Source: Ectopseudomonas composti
GTDB lineage: Bacteria; Pseudomonadota; Gammaproteobacteria; Pseudomonadales; Pseudomonadaceae
DNA length: 64,000 nt
Direction: 5' to 3'
Assembly (NCBI RefSeq): GCF_900115475.1
Contig: NZ_FOWP01000004.1
Span: forward strand, 362,667-426,666
The notes under the pieces were generated by a model. The model worked only from the letters and a program-made list of their open reading frames with translations, had not been told where the DNA came from and made no database searches. Position numbers and translations under genes: made by a program. Below, in pieces: positions 62,176-64,000 of this stretch. The first letter of the stretch is position 1; each line of letters starts with the position of its first letter.

Positions 62176-62655
62176 TCAGCCCTTCAGCGCCGCCTCGATC
62201 CTGGCGATATCGATCTTGCTCATTGTCATCATCGCCTCGAAGGCGCGCTTGGCCGCCGCGCGGTCAGGGCTGGCGATGGCGGCGCTGAGGATGCGCGGGG
62301 TGATCTGCCAGGAGATGCCCCATTTGTGCTTGCACCAGCCGCATTCACTGGCCTGGCCGCCGTTGTCGATGATCGCGTGCCACAAGCGATCCGTCTCGGC
62401 CTGATCGTCGGTGGCGACCTGAAACGAGAACGCCTCGTTATGCTGGAACACCGGGCCGCCGTTGAGGCCGAGGCAGGGAATGCCCATCACGCTGAACTCC
62501 ACCGTCAGCACATCGCCCTGCTGGCCAGAAGGGTAATCGCCAGGGGCGTGGTGCACCGCCAGCACGGCGCTGTCGGGAAAGGTCTCGGCATAGAAAGTTG
62601 CAGCCTCCCGCGCGTCGCGGTCGTACCAGAGGCAGATGGTGTTCTTGCTGGTCAT
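62176..62655 (-). CDS. PhnB-like VOC family protein
   Basis: 159 residues. The VOC/PhnB pattern is clear: TICLWYDRDAREAATFYAETFPDSAV, LTVEFSVMGIPCLGLNGGP, AFSFQVATDDQAETDRLWHAI, CGWCKHKWGISWQITP, and MMTMSKIDIARIEAA at the end. Family members are structural relatives of glyoxalase/bleomycin resistance proteins, often wrongly named 3-demethylubiquinone methyltransferase. The gene is convergent with the LysR gene. No metal site can be confirmed. Confidence 0.88.
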   Translation of the reverse strand: MTSKNTICLWYDRDAREAATFYAETFPDSAVLAVHHAPGDYPSGQQGDVLTVEFSVMGIPCLGLNGGPVFQHNEAFSFQVATDDQAETDRLWHAIIDNGGQASECGWCKHKWGISWQITPRILSAAIASPDRAAAKRAFEAMMTMSKIDIARIEAALKG

Positions 62656-62733
62656 CCTGAGTCTCCCACCATGGGTTGAGACTCAGCAGTCTAGACGGCA
62701 GTGGGGCGTGCGCTGGTCTTTGCCTGTTGGTCG

Positions 62734-63534
62734 TTACGGCTGCGGCTCTCTCGTCCAGAACATCGAGAACTGATCGAACGGGTAGCGCTTGCCGTCGTAG
62801 CGAACGGTGGTGCTGACCTTGCGTAGCACGGGCTCCTGCCAGCCTGCACGAACTTGAGCGGTTACCACCAGGTTGGCGTAGCCATGGGCTTGCTTCGGCC
62901 CAAGGCCCAGCGTCAGGTCGGCCCGCTCCGATTGGAAGTCACTGTCCGTGACACAGGACGTGCCCTTTACCGTCGTCCAGGAGTACAGATAGGTGGCAAA
63001 CACCGGCCTCAGCTGAGGCCCGTCCGGCACCAGCAGCGTCAGCAGATCATTGGCGTCGGCATCCGGACAGCTCGCCCCGCGAGCGATACTGTGGACCACT
63101 ACGCCGAAGGCGCGAACGCCTGGTGCAAGGTGATAGCGCGCGGTATCCAGCCAAAGACTGTTTGCATCGATTTCCAGCGCGGCATCTTCGCCAAGGTAGT
63201 CGTCATGACGTTCGCGCAATTGCCCGCTCTGCGTGTCCACCTTCGCCACCAGCCAGTTGAGATTGCGCTCGCCCGCTGGCGTGGCGTCCTCGGCGTCACG
63301 GTAAGCGAGGGTCACCACGGACAACGCCGGATCATCCGGCCAGGGCTTGCAGGCAGCTGCCACCAGTGGCCCGTCATCACGCCCGTCAGGGGGCGTCCAG
63401 CCGCGCTGTCCCAACTGGGTGGCCAGTGAGTCCAACAATGCAGCGTCGCAAGGCTGTGGCTGGCGCGTATCGGCGTGAGCGAGAGGCAACAGGCAGAGCG
63501 CCAAGACGGGGAGGATGCTAGGTAAACGGTCCAT
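62734..63534 (-). CDS. Exported hypothetical protein
   Basis: 266 residues with a signal peptide (MDRLPSILPVLALCLLPLAHA). The mature protein has four cysteines (QPCDAALL, ACKPW, ASCPDA, SCVTD) that could form two disulfides, and mixed beta/alpha content. I do not recognise a domain. The ATG at 63534 has AGGA about 9 bases upstream; the frame is open to 63714 but the signal peptide identifies the start. Confidence 0.7.
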   Translation of the reverse strand: MDRLPSILPVLALCLLPLAHADTRQPQPCDAALLDSLATQLGQRGWTPPDGRDDGPLVAAACKPWPDDPALSVVTLAYRDAEDATPAGERNLNWLVAKVDTQSGQLRERHDDYLGEDAALEIDANSLWLDTARYHLAPGVRAFGVVVHSIARGASCPDADANDLLTLLVPDGPQLRPVFATYLYSWTTVKGTSCVTDSDFQSERADLTLGLGPKQAHGYANLVVTAQVRAGWQEPVLRKVSTTVRYDGKRYPFDQFSMFWTREPQP

Positions 63535-63661
63535 GTTGGTGAGTCCTTGTTCGGCGCCATTTATCTGAACGGAAACCGGGGGAGAGGGTTTGGCGACTTT
63601 ACGCTGAAAGAGGGGCGAGGGTGGAGTAGCGGGACTATTTGGATGGGCAGCTATCGGCCCA

Positions 63662-64000
63662 GAGTGTGTAAAAACGCCCGGACATACCCTTGCTATGATT
63701 TCTGAGAATTTCATCGCAAGGGAAGCCCATGAAACGGTTTATCCAGGGTGAGCACCGAGGGCAAAGCACCTTACTTCCCGAGAGCCTCGATGACTACGTC
63801 AGCGATACCAACCCGGTACGGGTGGTTGATGTCTTCGTCGATGAACTCGACTTGGCCACGCTGGGTTTTGACGGCGTCATTCCAGCCGAAACCGGCAGAC
63901 CTGCGTACCACCCTGCGATCCTGCTGAAGATCTATATCTACGGCTATCTCAACCGCATCCAATCGAGTCGACGTCTTGAGCGAGAAGCCCAGCGCAACAT
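63662..64000 (+). mobile_element. Left part of an IS1182-like insertion sequence
   Basis: The window ends inside this element. The left boundary is not certain: the stretch GTGTGTAAAAACGCC near 63664 is a plausible terminal inverted repeat because it lies about 65 bases before a transposase start, but the right end is outside the window and cannot be compared. Confidence 0.5.
63729..64000 (+). CDS. IS1182-family transposase, N-terminal part
   Basis: Ninety codons are visible and the frame runs off the window. The sequence MKRFIQGEHRGQSTLLPESL, DYVSDTNPVRVVDVFVDELD, GFDGVIPAETGRPAYHPAILLKIYIYGYLNRIQSSRRLEREAQRN is the DUF772-type N-terminal domain of IS1182 transposases. AGGGAAG precedes the ATG. 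Whether the element is complete cannot be judged. Confidence 0.88.
   Translation, partial: MKRFIQGEHRGQSTLLPESLDDYVSDTNPVRVVDVFVDELDLATLGFDGVIPAETGRPAYHPAILLKIYIYGYLNRIQSSRRLEREAQRN

Noticed and set aside
1..64000. CRISPR array, rRNA, tRNA or prophage
   Set aside because: I saw no regularly spaced direct repeats, no rRNA segments, no cloverleaf-like tRNA with a T-loop consensus, and no phage structural or integrase genes. Apart from the IS at the right edge and the MITE-like element, the region looks like stable chromosome.

Overview
The window is a gene-dense, high-GC stretch of a gammaproteobacterial chromosome, almost certainly Pseudomonas. The evidence is the family set and gene order: pyruvate kinase beside a universal stress protein and a PilZ protein, opgG-opgH, a two-domain PPK2 next to an acyl-CoA thiolase, and Gac/Rsm-type small RNAs. 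Its REP-like palindromes are of the kind I associate with the P. mendocina / P. oleovorans group. The species is an inference; only the family content and gene order are seen directly.

Layout. 1-8.9 kb: housekeeping and small envelope genes (pyruvate kinase, Usp, two TPR lipoproteins, DUF4124, PilZ, SirB1-like, a Leu/Phe/Val-type dehydrogenase, an EamA exporter, DUF488). 8.9-15.1 kb: SOS-type yebG with a LexA box, a CHASE3 diguanylate cyclase, psiE, a SWIM/SNF2 helicase and an AraC regulator. 15.2-21.9 kb: glucan functions, the periplasmic beta-glucosidase bglX and the osmoregulated periplasmic glucan operon opgGH. 22-25.6 kb: cytochrome b561, then two nearly identical RsmX/Y/Z-family small RNAs enclosing a membrane diguanylate cyclase, then an MFS transporter. 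25.7-33.3 kb: LysR, UvrD-like helicase, EamA exporter, mnmC, polyphosphate:AMP phosphotransferase. 33.6-40.4 kb: thiolase, LysE exporter, two translationally coupled LysR genes, a MITE-like element, a GST and a PNPOx/reductase/ferredoxin fusion. 40.4-47.5 kb: a three-gene c-di-GMP signalling operon (REC-GGDEF-EAL, a 1482-residue hybrid kinase, REC-GGDEF). 47.7-63.5 kb: accessory metabolic genes (OYE, DUF1329, MDR, SDRs, PhyH, VOC), mostly next to a LysR, AraC, MerR or HxlR regulator; one SDR is broken. 63.7 kb to the end: the start of an IS1182-like transposase.

How it fits together. Regulation of the motile/sessile switch is over-represented: four GGDEF proteins, one of them also with EAL, a PilZ receptor, and two candidate RsmA-sequestering RNAs. 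The most noteworthy locus is 22.63-24.38 kb. There a roughly 190-bp unit, consisting of a conserved upstream box with a CTTACA half-site, a promoter, a GGA-hairpin RNA and a terminator, is present twice in the same orientation around an oppositely oriented diguanylate cyclase gene. The second copy has lost some of its GGA sites. This would connect the Gac/Rsm and c-di-GMP networks at one locus.
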